Source of the DNA: RGIG990 sp045589455
Lineage (GTDB): Bacteria > Verrucomicrobiota > Kiritimatiellia > RFP12 > UBA3636
Direction of reading: 5' to 3'
Assembly: GCA_045589455.1 (NCBI GenBank)
Contig: JAZNPC010000070.1
Span: forward strand, 58,021-122,020
Length of the DNA: 64,000 nt
The notes under the pieces were generated by a model. The model was not told the origin of the DNA. It made no database searches and saw only the letters and a program-made list of their open reading frames with translations. Shown here piece by piece: positions 42,469 to 52,190 of this stretch. Position 1 is the stretch's first letter. Each line of letters begins with the position of its first letter. Position numbers and translations under genes: made by a program.

Positions 42469-45400
42469 ATGAGTGATGAAGTACTAAATACAGAACCACA
42501 TATGGAAGCAAATATGATTGAAGCGGATCCTATGAGCACAATGAAATGTGCTTTTTGTAATGCTGAAATTAATATAGAAGGTCTTCCTCGGTTTTCTCCT
42601 GTTGCTTGTCAATCCTGTGGCAAAGAAAACAATGTTTCTGCTAAGTTAGGTCATTTTGTTTTACTCAAGCAACTTGGTTCTGGTGGAATGGGCACAGTAT
42701 TTTTGGCCGAGGATGAAAATTTAGGTCGTAAGGTTGCTATCAAAGTCATGCAAAAACAGCTAGGTCAAGATCCTGCGCTATTTGAAACATTTAGAAATGA
42801 GGCACAGAGTGCTGCACGCTTAAATCATCCTCATGTTGCACAGATTTATTCCTTTGGTCGAGAAAAGGGATTACCATATCTAGCTATGGAGCTTGTCAAT
42901 GGAAATAAGCTTGATGGACTAATTGAATCTGGTACTGTTTTAGACCCTGCCTTTGTACTACGAGTTGGTTTAGAGATAGCAGAAGGCTTAAAAGCTGCAG
43001 AAGAAGTTGGTTTGTTCCATGGTGACATTAAGCCAGAGAATATTTTATTTGATGAAAACATGCAGGCTAAGCTTGTTGATTTTGGCATCGCAAGTATGGC
43101 ATCACAAGGTGCTAGTGCAGAATTATGGGGAACTCCATACTACATTGCACCAGAAAAGGTTCAAAAGAAAAAGAATAGTGCACGCAGCGATATCTATAGC
43201 TTAGGCGCAACTCTTTATCATGCAATTGCTGGTCAGCCTCCTTATGATGGTCCAGATGCAATTGCTGTAATTAAGGCTCGCTTTAATGCACCACCTCCTG
43301 CACTAGAATCTATTCGTCCTGATGTAGAGCCAGATGTATCTAGGATTATCGGACGTATGATGTATAATGACTTATTCATGCGTTATCCTAATTATGGTTC
43401 TCTAATTAACGATATCAAAGCATATTTAGCAAACATACCAGAATCTCGTAAGGTTGGACCAGGGAAGCGTTCAACAATCCGTGTTGCAGTGGCAGAAACA
43501 CAAAATAATAATATTGCTATTGAGCCTGCTGCTCCGACGGCATCCCGTAAATCTGGTAAGAAATTTGTTATTACAAAGGGAGCTCTATCTTCCACGCCTA
43601 CTAGTTCTATTCCTAAAGTAATAGTTCCAACAGCGAATGTGGCCAATGATCCAACAACAGGACAACCTGCCGTTATTGTTCAACAGCCAAAAGCACCAAA
43701 TCCTAAAAAAGCAAAAACCATAATATTGTCAATTTTGGGTGCTGTTATTATTCTTGTTCTTGTTGTGATTGGCTTAATTCTCAATGTAATTCTTCAAACT
43801 GGCAACGAAAAGAAAGAAATCCAAAGAGTTTCTGCTGAAATTGTTGAAATTGAAGGTTCCTATGACAATTTAGTTGTTCAAATAGATGAAAAGATGAAAC
43901 AACTTGAACAGCGTAACGTAGAATTTGAAAAGGTTCTTGAAAATGTAGCAAAAGTTTACTCGGAAGCTGCAGAAATTCAACCAATTTTCCCTGATTTCAA
44001 CCCTCCTAAACCTGAGCCAGAGGTCATAGAAGGAGAAAAAGCTATTTCAGCAGAAGATGCTGCAGCATTATCTTCTGGAGATGAGGAAATGGAAGATGTT
44101 GCGCCAAGTAAGCATCCTCTATCAGGTGTTACAACAGAAACACTTACAGGAAAGTTGGCTGGCGATTATCCTGAACTTGCTGCCTTAATTGCAGAAAACA
44201 TTTTAACTCAAAAAGCAAAGCTTGATGCTCGTCGAGATTTCCTTGATTCCACAAACGAGGAGCCTACAGAAGAGCAAATTATTAAGCGCGCGATAGAAAA
44301 AGTTGGTAAAGATTTACCAGAGAAGTTAGCAGAACTTGATGCAACTACTCAGGAAGAAATCAACGCTATGATTAGAAGCATTGCTGGTGATTCTGTAGAA
44401 GAAAATGCTGACGAGGCAAGCGATGAAGCTATGGTAGCAGCAACAGAAGAAGCTATTGAAGAAGAGGCATCACCTTCTTCAGAAGAAGATGAAGAAACTG
44501 CAAAAGTTCGTGCAGATTTAGATGAATGTGCAAACGATAATATTTATGTGTATATAAAAGAGTATAAAGCTTTGTTACAAGAATCAACGCTTATTGCTGA
44601 AAAAGCAAGTGAATTTGATATTTCTGGCTCAAAGCCACAGAATCCTGGTCTACAAACTCTTAAGAAAATTCATGCTGAACGTTATGAAATACAAACCCAA
44701 CTTAATGAAACTTTAGATGCTCTTACACAAGCTATCAAGGATGCTGACAAGTATTTACGTAATGCAAGAAGCGGTGTAAAGAAGCTTGAAAAGAGAGCTA
44801 GTGGTTTTATTGCTAAAAGAAAGCGCTTAGCCGAACAAGCTCGCCTTGAGCAAGAGGCTGCAGAAAGAGAAGCTAAAGCAGCTGAGGAAGAAGCTAAACG
44901 CCAAGAAGCAATTCGTGCAGAAATAGCAAGAATAAACAGTGTTCTAGAAGGCAAAAAACATCTAATTGATAGATTTGACTATCAGCAGGTCATCGTAGAG
45001 ATGAGCCGTATGGAAGGCGAATTAATTTATCCTGAATCACTCAAAGAACTAGATTTTATTAAGCAACGCTTTGAGAGACTAATTGCCTTTAGAGGTTTCC
45101 TATTAGATGATATCAATAAACATCAAGGTCTACGTTATGGATATAGAAAGTACGACATCACAGGTGTTTCATCCGATAGAACAAAATTACTTGTTAGACC
45201 AAGTAAAGAAATACCTATTTCTTCATTAACGTTCTTAGATTGGAAGACTCTACTTTGGTATCAACTTTATAAGCGTGATAGAGCAAGACCAATTTCATTT
45301 GACGTTGAGGCAGAACAATTGTTCAATGCAGCAATATTCCTTTATGTTCACGATTATGGTAACACAACTTCTGAACAAGTTATGCGTGAATGCTTAGAAC

Positions 45401-45525
45401 GAGCATTCCAAAAGAAAAAGTCCTTAGCAATTGATGCTATTCGCTTTATTCCTATCTTGACACAAGAGGAAATAGATGCAATTTCAAATGGAAGCTCAGA
45501 TGGCGCATATTCAGATGACTTTTAA
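42469..45525 (+). CDS. Large zinc-ribbon Hanks-type Ser/Thr kinase with coiled-coil external part
   Basis: 1018 residues. An N-terminal zinc ribbon (Cys27/Cys30, Cys47/Cys50) precedes a kinase domain at about 61-330: LGSGGMGTVFLA, VAIKV lysine, HGDIKPEN with Asp186 (HGD rather than HRD), DFG at 204, GTPYYIAPEK, DIYSLGATLY. A Pro/Ala-rich juxtamembrane region is followed by one transmembrane helix (about 415-442). The rest, about 570 residues, is acidic and mostly helical (heptad stretches about 445-490 and 720-830), ending in a compact domain (about 835-1005, ISSLTFLDWKTLLWYQLY). The external part is unlike PASTA domains and I do not recognise it. It is a monocistronic gene with a terminator. 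Confidence 0.88.
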   Translation: MSDEVLNTEPHMEANMIEADPMSTMKCAFCNAEINIEGLPRFSPVACQSCGKENNVSAKLGHFVLLKQLGSGGMGTVFLAEDENLGRKVAIKVMQKQLGQDPALFETFRNEAQSAARLNHPHVAQIYSFGREKGLPYLAMELVNGNKLDGLIESGTVLDPAFVLRVGLEIAEGLKAAEEVGLFHGDIKPENILFDENMQAKLVDFGIASMASQGASAELWGTPYYIAPEKVQKKKNSARSDIYSLGATLYHAIAGQPPYDGPDAIAVIKARFNAPPPALESIRPDVEPDVSRIIGRMMYNDLFMRYPNYGSLINDIKAYLANIPESRKVGPGKRSTIRVAVAETQNNNIAIEPAAPTASRKSGKKFVITKGALSSTPTSSIPKVIVPTANVANDPTTGQPAVIVQQPKAPNPKKAKTIILSILGAVIILVLVVIGLILNVILQTGNEKKEIQRVSAEIVEIEGSYDNLVVQIDEKMKQLEQRNVEFEKVLENVAKVYSEAAEIQPIFPDFNPPKPEPEVIEGEKAISAEDAAALSSGDEEMEDVAPSKHPLSGVTTETLTGKLAGDYPELAALIAENILTQKAKLDARRDFLDSTNEEPTEEQIIKRAIEKVGKDLPEKLAELDATTQEEINAMIRSIAGDSVEENADEASDEAMVAATEEAIEEEASPSSEEDEETAKVRADLDECANDNIYVYIKEYKALLQESTLIAEKASEFDISGSKPQNPGLQTLKKIHAERYEIQTQLNETLDALTQAIKDADKYLRNARSGVKKLEKRASGFIAKRKRLAEQARLEQEAAEREAKAAEEEAKRQEAIRAEIARINSVLEGKKHLIDRFDYQQVIVEMSRMEGELIYPESLKELDFIKQRFERLIAFRGFLLDDINKHQGLRYGYRKYDITGVSSDRTKLLVRPSKEIPISSLTFLDWKTLLWYQLYKRDRARPISFDVEAEQLFNAAIFLYVHDYGNTTSEQVMRECLERAFQKKKSLAIDAIRFIPILTQEEIDAISNGSSDGAYSDDF

Positions 45526-45545
45526 AATTAAATAGTTTAAAATAA

Positions 45546-45575
45546 CCGCTCAAATTTTTGAGCGGCTATTTTTAT
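45546..45575 (+). terminator. Rho-independent terminator after the large kinase
   Basis: Eight-bp stem ccgctcaa/ttgagcgg (45546-45553 with 45558-45565) followed by ctatttttat. Confidence 0.82.
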
Positions 45576-45604
45576 ATTTTAACTCATTAATTTATGGTGA
45601 ATTT

Positions 45605-47125
45605 GTGAACTCAAAAAAACTTGGTTTTAATAATTCTATATATATCGAACAACAAAGCGCAGAAATTATGAAACGCGCTGAACGTTTCGGAAAATTATAT
45701 CTCGAAGTCGGTGGTAAACTTTTTCAAGATTTACATGCTGCTCGTGTATTACCAGGCTTTGATCCAGATGTAAAAATAAAAATGCTTCAAAAACTTGGAG
45801 ATAGAGTTGAAGTTATTATATGCATATATTCTGGCGACATTGAACACAGGAAGTATCGTGCTGATTTTGGTACAACCTATGATAACGAAGTCCTCCGAAT
45901 CGTTGATGAAGTGAGGAGCTATGGTATCAATGTGTCTACAATTGTTATGACACGCTATAATCCCAAAATGAAGGGTGCTAGAGGCTTTGCAAATAAACTC
46001 AAAAAGGTTGGGTTAAAGGTTGTTTTTCATTCTGTGACTGCTGGATATCCAGATAATGTTGAAAAGATACTCAGTGATGAGGGATGTGGTAAAAATCCAT
46101 ACATACAAACAGATCGTCCTGTTGTTGCTGTCATTGCCCCAGGCCCTATGAGTGGAAAATTTGCAACCTGCTTAAATCAACTATATCATGATAATAAAGC
46201 TGGCATTCATTCTGGATATGCAAAACTAGAAACCTTCCCTGTTTGGAATTTGCCTCTAGACCACCCTGTCAATATTGCTTATGAAGCTGCAACAGCTGAT
46301 CTTCTAGATGAAAATATGATAGATTCCTTCCACCTAAATGCTTATGGTGAAAAAGCTGTCAATTACAATAGAGACATTCAAGCCTTCCCTATTCTTCATG
46401 AATTGCTAATGCGAGTTTCTGGAGAAGAAATGTATAAATCCCCTACAGACATGGGCGTAAATCGAGTTGGCTTTGCAATTGATAATAACAATTTGGTTTG
46501 CACTGCTGCTCGTAAGGAAATCCTACGTCGTCACCTTAGAACAATTTGTGATACCATGATTGGTCGAGCTGAAGAAGCAACTCTAGAGAAGACCCAACAG
46601 CTAGTGGACAAGCTTTCTATTACAGAGGCTGAATTACCTGTTATAGCATCTGCACGCCAAGCTGCAATTGAAGCTGCAAAAGACCCAAACAAAGGTAATC
46701 AAGGCATTTATTGTGCTGCTGCAATCCAGCTTAAAGATGGAACAATTATTATTGGTAAAAATACAGAGCTCCTACATGCTGCTTCTGCAATGCTTTTAAA
46801 TGCACTTAAATATCTTGCTGGCATTCCTGACTGGTTAGATCTTTTACCAGCAAACTACACAAAATCTATCCACGCAATGAAGCAGGCCTCATTTACTCAG
46901 TCATCGCTAAGCCTAGATGTCTCTGAGCTTTTGGTAGCTCTAGGGATTTGCGCTGCTAATAGCATTGCTGCTGAGCGGGCAATTGAAAAGCTTCCTGAGC
47001 TTAACGGCTGTGAGGTTCATTTGACGCACATGATGGGCTCTGGTGACGCTCAAGGATTGCAGAGAATCGGTGTTCGTGCAACTACTGACCCATTCTATCC
47101 TACTAAGAAGCTTTTTGTTCAATAA
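45605..47125 (+). CDS. DUF1846 (UPF0371) family protein
   Basis: 506 residues, the usual length of DUF1846 proteins, whose structure is known but whose biochemical role is not established. Characteristic segments: an N-terminal GFNNSIYIEQQSAEIM, LYLEVGGKLFQDLHAARVLPGFDPD, IAPGPMSGKFATCLNQLYHD, and VGFAIDN. The second part has a phosphate-loop-like APGPMSGK. The start is GTG 45605; a closer ATG at 45594 leads straight to a stop, and no strong ribosome-binding site is seen, so the start is only moderately sure. It is followed by a small conserved gene. Confidence 0.86.
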   Translation: MNSKKLGFNNSIYIEQQSAEIMKRAERFGKLYLEVGGKLFQDLHAARVLPGFDPDVKIKMLQKLGDRVEVIICIYSGDIEHRKYRADFGTTYDNEVLRIVDEVRSYGINVSTIVMTRYNPKMKGARGFANKLKKVGLKVVFHSVTAGYPDNVEKILSDEGCGKNPYIQTDRPVVAVIAPGPMSGKFATCLNQLYHDNKAGIHSGYAKLETFPVWNLPLDHPVNIAYEAATADLLDENMIDSFHLNAYGEKAVNYNRDIQAFPILHELLMRVSGEEMYKSPTDMGVNRVGFAIDNNNLVCTAARKEILRRHLRTICDTMIGRAEEATLEKTQQLVDKLSITEAELPVIASARQAAIEAAKDPNKGNQGIYCAAAIQLKDGTIIIGKNTELLHAASAMLLNALKYLAGIPDWLDLLPANYTKSIHAMKQASFTQSSLSLDVSELLVALGICAANSIAAERAIEKLPELNGCEVHLTHMMGSGDAQGLQRIGVRATTDPFYPTKKLFVQ

Positions 47126-47145
47126 TATAAAACATTTAATTTAAC

Positions 47146-47571
47146 ATGAGAATCATTCCTGACCTACAAAGTTGCATAATTTGCGAAGATGTTCGCCGCG
47201 AATTTAACGGTAAGCTAATGCTTATTGGTGTTATGCCTGCCATAGTTGTACCCAAGGTTCCTATTAAGCTTGACAGGCTTCACATTGTTACAAGCCTGTG
47301 CTGCGGTCAAGGTAACTTTGTTTTAGACACAAGGATTTATGCACCTGATCAAACAACCATTGTTCTAAAAAACGAAAAGCCAAACAACATTTCTATGCGA
47401 GACACCAATACATTGGCAACAATTGTCCAATGTTTTATAAACCCAACATTTAATGAGGCTGGTATCCATTGGGTTGAAGTTCTTTTAGACAACCAACTTA
47501 AGCTACGTTTCCCATTGCCTGTTAATGTTGTTCAGCCAAAGCAAAATTCAGATCAGCGGCAACAACAATAG
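47146..47571 (+). CDS. Conserved hypothetical protein, DUF6941-like
   Basis: 141 residues, no signal peptide, mostly beta-rich. The opening CIICEDVRREFNGKLMLIGVMP resembles the small DUF6941 proteins, which start with LLCDDVRxExNGKxSLIG. The middle has LCCGQGNFVLDTRIY. The C-terminal part (GIHWVEVLLDN) looks like one more strand pair. The function is unknown. It is 20 bases after the DUF1846 gene and probably co-transcribed with it. Confidence 0.72.
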   Translation: MRIIPDLQSCIICEDVRREFNGKLMLIGVMPAIVVPKVPIKLDRLHIVTSLCCGQGNFVLDTRIYAPDQTTIVLKNEKPNNISMRDTNTLATIVQCFINPTFNEAGIHWVEVLLDNQLKLRFPLPVNVVQPKQNSDQRQQQ

Positions 47572-47586
47572 AATTTCATTCACATA

Positions 47587-47663
47587 GCACCCGTAGCTCA
47601 ATTGGATAGAGCGTTGGTCTCCGGAGCCGAAGGTTGCGAGTTCAATCCTCGCCGGGTGCACCA
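47587..47663 (+). tRNA. tRNA-Arg (anticodon CCG)
   Basis: Full cloverleaf. Acceptor gcacccg (47587-47593) pairs with cgggtgc (47653-47659), followed by discriminator a and an encoded cca. The D arm is gctc/gagc. The anticodon stem TTGGT/GCCGA (two G-T pairs) carries the loop CTCCGGA, giving anticodon CCG for CGG codons. The T arm is gcgag-TTCAATC-ctcgc. It lies alone between the DUF6941-like gene and yejB. Confidence 0.97.
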
Positions 47664-47729
47664 ATAATGAACGATGTAACTTTCAACAATAATAATCAGA
47701 TAGCAAATGCTATTAACTACTTAGTATAA

Positions 47730-48785
47730 ATGTTGTTCTATTTTATAAAGCGAATACTTTTAATTATACCAACATTCCTAGCAATTACTATTCTTTGCTT
47801 TGGACTTACGCAGTTTGTGCCTGGCGGTCCTATTGAACAGCGTATGATGGAAATGCGTGGATTAGATGGGGGTGCAGGTGCAACACCAACTACAACAACA
47901 GTTGGGGCAACCGCTAATCAGCCTATTTCTGAAAGTATCAGAGAAGACCTAATTAAACATTATGGTTTTGATAAGCCTATATATGTGCGCTATAAAAAAT
48001 GGCTTATTGATGATTTTTTAGGTATGAATATGCAATCCTATAAGTACACAAATAAAACAGCTTGGCAATTAATTTCAGAGCGCATACCAGTTTCATTGTG
48101 GTTTGGTATAACAGGTTTTCTACTAAGCTATCTAATTTGTATTCCTCTAGGCATTGCTAAAGCACTACGTCATGGTACCGCCTTTGATTTGGGTTCGTCT
48201 ATAATTGTTTTTATAGGATATGCAATCCCTGCTTTTGCATTTGGTATGCTGCTTAAGCTAATCTTTTGTGGCACAGTGGATTCAATGTTTGATATACTTC
48301 CACTAGGCGGTTTTGAGTCAGATAATGCTGCAACCTTGTCTGGATTTGCACTTGTAAAGGATAGGATATTTCATATGCTACTTCCTGTTCTTTGCTATGT
48401 TATAGGTAGCTTTGCCGTCCTAACAATATTAATGAAAAATTCACTTCTTGATCAGCTTAGTAGTGACTATATGCGCACTGTGCTCTCAAAAGGAGCTACA
48501 CGTCGTTATGCTGTATGGCGCCATGCCTTACGGAATGCATTGATACCAATAGCGACTGGCTTTGGTGGTATTCTTACGGTAATTTTCGCAGGCTCTGTTG
48601 TAATAGAAAAAGTTTTTGAAATACCTGGCATGGGATTACTCTCTCTTGAAGCCATTGAAACGCGAGATTATCCTGTTTTTATGGGTATATTATCTCTAAC
48701 ATCTATTTTGGGATTGCTTGGACAAGTTCTTTCAGATATATGCTACGTAATAATAGATCCTAGAATTAAATTTACAAACAAATAA
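47730..48785 (+). CDS. yejB: Peptide ABC transporter permease, YejB type
   Basis: 351 residues, six membrane helices, BPD_transp_1 family. The N-terminus IKRILLIIPTFLAITILCFGLTQFVPGGP is characteristic of YejB/OppB-like permeases; an EAA-loop segment occurs near RTVLSKGATRRYAVWRHALRN. The APGGP/VPGGP and the KYGFDKPxxxRY-like HYGFDKPIYVRYKKW segments match YejB. It imports oligopeptides (in E. coli microcin C and peptides) with YejE and YejF. The stop overlaps the start of the next gene (TAATG). No periplasmic YejA is found near. Confidence 0.9.
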   Translation: MLFYFIKRILLIIPTFLAITILCFGLTQFVPGGPIEQRMMEMRGLDGGAGATPTTTTVGATANQPISESIREDLIKHYGFDKPIYVRYKKWLIDDFLGMNMQSYKYTNKTAWQLISERIPVSLWFGITGFLLSYLICIPLGIAKALRHGTAFDLGSSIIVFIGYAIPAFAFGMLLKLIFCGTVDSMFDILPLGGFESDNAATLSGFALVKDRIFHMLLPVLCYVIGSFAVLTILMKNSLLDQLSSDYMRTVLSKGATRRYAVWRHALRNALIPIATGFGGILTVIFAGSVVIEKVFEIPGMGLLSLEAIETRDYPVFMGILSLTSILGLLGQVLSDICYVIIDPRIKFTNK

Positions 48786-50320
48786 TGAATAAGGCTAAAA
48801 AAATAAAAAATCGCGGATGGAGTAAATTCCGCAAGCATCGCCGTGGCATGTTTTCCCTATGCCTATTGGTTATTCTTTATATTATTAGTCTTTTTGCAGA
48901 AATCATATGTAACGATAGACCGATTATTCTTAAAACAGAAAAAGGCATATTTTTCCCTGCATATAAAACCTATACAGAACACCAACTATGGGGAAATGGG
49001 GTGGATAAACGTGCAACAGATTTCTCTACTATCCCTGATGATGCATGGGCAATATTCCCTATTTATAAAGCGAGCGCAGATACTATCTTTTCTGTAGAAG
49101 ATTTACAACAACATCGTCGTTGTATTCTTGAAGTAAAGCCTCTGTACAATTCAGCTTATGCAAATTTTTCATTTGATTACGAGCTAATATTTGCAACTGG
49201 TGATACAAATACATTTTCAAGCGAACTTGTATCATTACCATTTTCTAGATTTAATAATGCTCTTGTTGCTCGAAAAGCTAATCAATCACACGATGCTATT
49301 GTTACACAATTAGATGCGAACACTGATGTTATTCTTCCTGCATACAATGCTAGAAAATCAAAACCAGAAAGTTTTAGCATAATTATAAACCGTAATTCGC
49401 CGATTAAATCAAACCGAATATACTTCGAACAAACACTCGAGGATGCTAAAAAAACAATTCTTAAACAAGATTTTAGCAGATATCTTTCTAACAATGATAT
49501 TGACCAACTTATCATTTCTATGGAGAAAACTATAAATGGTCACTATGTTCAGCCAATTATTCTTTTTAACGATTCTGGTTTCCCAATAGCTCAATTAAGT
49601 ATCAATATGGAAGCCATTACATGGCCATATCGTCCAATTTCTGGACATCCATTTGGATTTGATGCAGCAGGACGTGATGTTTTGGCAAGAATTATTTATG
49701 GTATGCGTACTGCTTTAACCTTTGGAATTGTTCTTGTGATTTCAACAATGTTAATAGGCATAGTAGCTGGATCTATTCAAGGCTACTTTGCGGGTTGGGT
49801 AGATATTACGGGCCAACGTCTAACTGAAATTTGGTGTGCCCTTCCATTTATCTACATCATTATTCTATTAGGCAACACACTGGGAAGAAGTTTTGGATTA
49901 CTATTATTCTGCTATGCTTTGTTCAATTGGGCTGGCACAGCAGCATATGTTCGAGCAGAATTTCTTCGTCTACGAGGACGAGAATTCGTTGATGCAGCCC
50001 GCTGTCAGGGCCTATCAAAGGCTCGAATTATGTTCTATCACATTCTTCCTAATGCTCTCACGCCACTTATTACTCTATTACCTTTTGCTTTAGTTGGCGC
50101 TGTAGGTTCACTGGCAATGCTTGATTATCTCGGTTTTGGTATGCCAGATACGGCTGCGAGCTGGGGCGCCCTACTCCAACAAGCACAAGCCTTTCGTAAT
50201 GCATGGTGGCTAATTCTTTATCCATCACTTGCACTATTTATAGTAATGCTATTAGGCGTATTCATTGGTGAAGGACTACGTGATGCCCTTGACCCAAAAC
50301 CTTATTCAAGAATGGAGTAA
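48785..50320 (+). CDS. yejE: Peptide ABC transporter permease, YejE type with large periplasmic insert
   Basis: 511 residues against about 340 for E. coli YejE. The N-terminus FRKHRRGMFSLCLLVILYIISLFAEIICNDRPIILK and the C-terminal permease (from about residue 280, GHPFGFDAAGRDVLARIIYGM, then the EAA loop FVDAARCQGLSKARIMFYHILPN) match YejE. Between them lies an extra about 170-residue soluble domain (about 95-275), external to the membrane, with no recognised motif. It may assist substrate capture, since no YejA binding protein is encoded nearby. It overlaps yejB by one base and is four bases from yejF. Confidence 0.9.
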   Translation: MNKAKKIKNRGWSKFRKHRRGMFSLCLLVILYIISLFAEIICNDRPIILKTEKGIFFPAYKTYTEHQLWGNGVDKRATDFSTIPDDAWAIFPIYKASADTIFSVEDLQQHRRCILEVKPLYNSAYANFSFDYELIFATGDTNTFSSELVSLPFSRFNNALVARKANQSHDAIVTQLDANTDVILPAYNARKSKPESFSIIINRNSPIKSNRIYFEQTLEDAKKTILKQDFSRYLSNNDIDQLIISMEKTINGHYVQPIILFNDSGFPIAQLSINMEAITWPYRPISGHPFGFDAAGRDVLARIIYGMRTALTFGIVLVISTMLIGIVAGSIQGYFAGWVDITGQRLTEIWCALPFIYIIILLGNTLGRSFGLLLFCYALFNWAGTAAYVRAEFLRLRGREFVDAARCQGLSKARIMFYHILPNALTPLITLLPFALVGAVGSLAMLDYLGFGMPDTAASWGALLQQAQAFRNAWWLILYPSLALFIVMLLGVFIGEGLRDALDPKPYSRME

Positions 50321-50323
50321 GCT

Positions 50324-52087
50324 ATGGCACTACTAGAAGTAAATGGATTAAAGGTCTTTTTTGATACTCCTTCAGGCGTAGCACACGCTGTTGATGAGGT
50401 TTCTTTCTCTGTTGAAAAAGGAGACATAGTAGGAATTGTTGGAGAATCTGGATGTGGAAAATCTGTCACTGCAATGAGCATTCCACGTCTAGTCCCAACA
50501 CCACCAGGAAAACGAGTTGCAGGAAGTATTTTCTTTGAAGACAAAGACCTTACAAGCCTTTCAATCAGTGAACTTAGAAAGCTTCGTGGAGCAGAAATCG
50601 GCATGGTCTTTCAAGATCCTATGACCGCACTTTCTCCATTACATAAAATTGGGAAACAGCTAATTGAGGGGCTCCGTCTACACCAAGATATTTCAAAGGT
50701 AAATGCATTGAAAAAAGCAAGAGAAATGCTAGAGAAATGTGGTCTTCCTGAGCGAAGTCTAAATGCCTATCCATTCCAGCTTTCTGGTGGTCAACAGCAG
50801 CGTGCTATGATTGCTGCAACATTACTTTTAGAGCCTAAGCTTATTATAGCAGATGAACCAACAACAGCCCTTGATGTAACAATTCAGCGACAAATTCTTG
50901 AGCTAATGAAAAATGCAAAGCAAAAAGAAACTGCTATGCTTCTAATTACTCATAATATTGCTATTGTAAAAGAACTATGCAATAAGCTAATTATTATGTA
51001 TGCTGGTGAAATTGTTGAAACTGGAACTAGTGAAGAAATTTTTACAAACCCACGCCATCCATATACCAAGGCATTATTAGCGGCTATGCCATCTAGTGGT
51101 GCGCGAGGAGAAAAGCTTTCTACAATTTCTGGTGCTGTACCATCACCTACGTCTTATCCGGAGGGATGTCGCTTTGCTCCGCGTTGCCGTTTTGTAACTG
51201 ATGCATGTAGCCAATCACATCCGCAGCTAGAAGCATTTTCTTCGGCAGACACTTCACATCTATGCCGTTGTTCTCAAACCTCTTGCTTAGAAGAATGCAC
51301 TAAGCTTTCTTCCCACGACATGAATACGGATAGCACCTTCCCTCAATTTCAAGAAGAAGAGCCTATTTTATCTGTATTCTCTCTTAATAAAGCCTTCAAG
51401 CATGTTAAAGCAGTAAATGATGTAACCTTTGATGTTAAACGAGGAGAAACCTTTGCAATAGTTGGTGAATCAGGATGTGGTAAAACAACTCTTTCTAGGA
51501 TTATTGCAGGCTTACTTCCATATGATTATGGAGCTATATATCTTGAAGGTACATCCCTTACACAAAAGCGTAGCAAGTATGAACATCGCTCAATCCAAAT
51601 GATTTTCCAAAATCCTTTCTCTTCCCTCAACCCAAGAATGTCTATCATGAACATTCTCACGGAAGGACCTTTGGCGCATAAAATAATCCTTAAAGCAGAG
51701 CGCGAAGAATATGCCCTAAACCTACTTCGTGCTGTTGGTCTTCCTGAGGATGCTCTTCATAGATATCCAAATGAATTTTCAGGTGGACAATTGCAACGCA
51801 TATCAATTGCTCGAGCAATTGCTATGAAGCCAAGCATAATTATTTGCGATGAGCCCGTATCTGCTCTTGATGTTTCAATCCAAGCCCAAGTAGTAAATCT
51901 ACTCATGGATTTACAAGCAAAACATAACATCACTTATATCTTCATAACACATGATATTTCACTCGTAAAACGCATTGCTGACAAAGTCGCTGTTATGAAG
52001 GATGGTTGCATCGTGGAACAAGGAACTACAGCCTCAATCTTTGAAAATCCACAGCATAGCTTCACAAAAGAACTATTAAGCTGTTAA
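50324..52087 (+). CDS. yejF: Peptide ABC transporter, double ATPase, YejF type
   Basis: 587 residues with two ABC ATPase domains in one chain. The first has Walker A GESGCGKS, signature LSGGQQQR, Walker B LIIADEPTTALD. The second (from about 345) has GESGCGKTT, FSGGQLQR, IIICDEPVSALD. Between them lies a Cys-containing segment (CRFAPRCRF ... HLCRCSQTSC), the C-terminal part of oligopeptide ATPases. Both halves look catalytically competent. It energises import through YejB and YejE. It ends the three-gene operon. Confidence 0.92.
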   Translation: MALLEVNGLKVFFDTPSGVAHAVDEVSFSVEKGDIVGIVGESGCGKSVTAMSIPRLVPTPPGKRVAGSIFFEDKDLTSLSISELRKLRGAEIGMVFQDPMTALSPLHKIGKQLIEGLRLHQDISKVNALKKAREMLEKCGLPERSLNAYPFQLSGGQQQRAMIAATLLLEPKLIIADEPTTALDVTIQRQILELMKNAKQKETAMLLITHNIAIVKELCNKLIIMYAGEIVETGTSEEIFTNPRHPYTKALLAAMPSSGARGEKLSTISGAVPSPTSYPEGCRFAPRCRFVTDACSQSHPQLEAFSSADTSHLCRCSQTSCLEECTKLSSHDMNTDSTFPQFQEEEPILSVFSLNKAFKHVKAVNDVTFDVKRGETFAIVGESGCGKTTLSRIIAGLLPYDYGAIYLEGTSLTQKRSKYEHRSIQMIFQNPFSSLNPRMSIMNILTEGPLAHKIILKAEREEYALNLLRAVGLPEDALHRYPNEFSGGQLQRISIARAIAMKPSIIICDEPVSALDVSIQAQVVNLLMDLQAKHNITYIFITHDISLVKRIADKVAVMKDGCIVEQGTTASIFENPQHSFTKELLSC

Positions 52088-52106
52088 TATTTCTTTTAGC
52101 TTATAT

Positions 52107-52127
52107 AAATGAATTGAAAATTCATTT
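52107..52127 (+). terminator. AT-rich hairpin after yejF, weak terminator candidate
   Basis: Perfect 9-bp stem aaatgaatt/aattcattt with a 3-base loop, then aaatttta. All A-T except for two G-C pairs, so weak. Confidence 0.35.
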
Positions 52128-52190
52128 AAATTTTACTAAAATGTTTTATAAAAATATTTGTGTTTTGTCCCCTTATTTTAGAAGCTTTTT

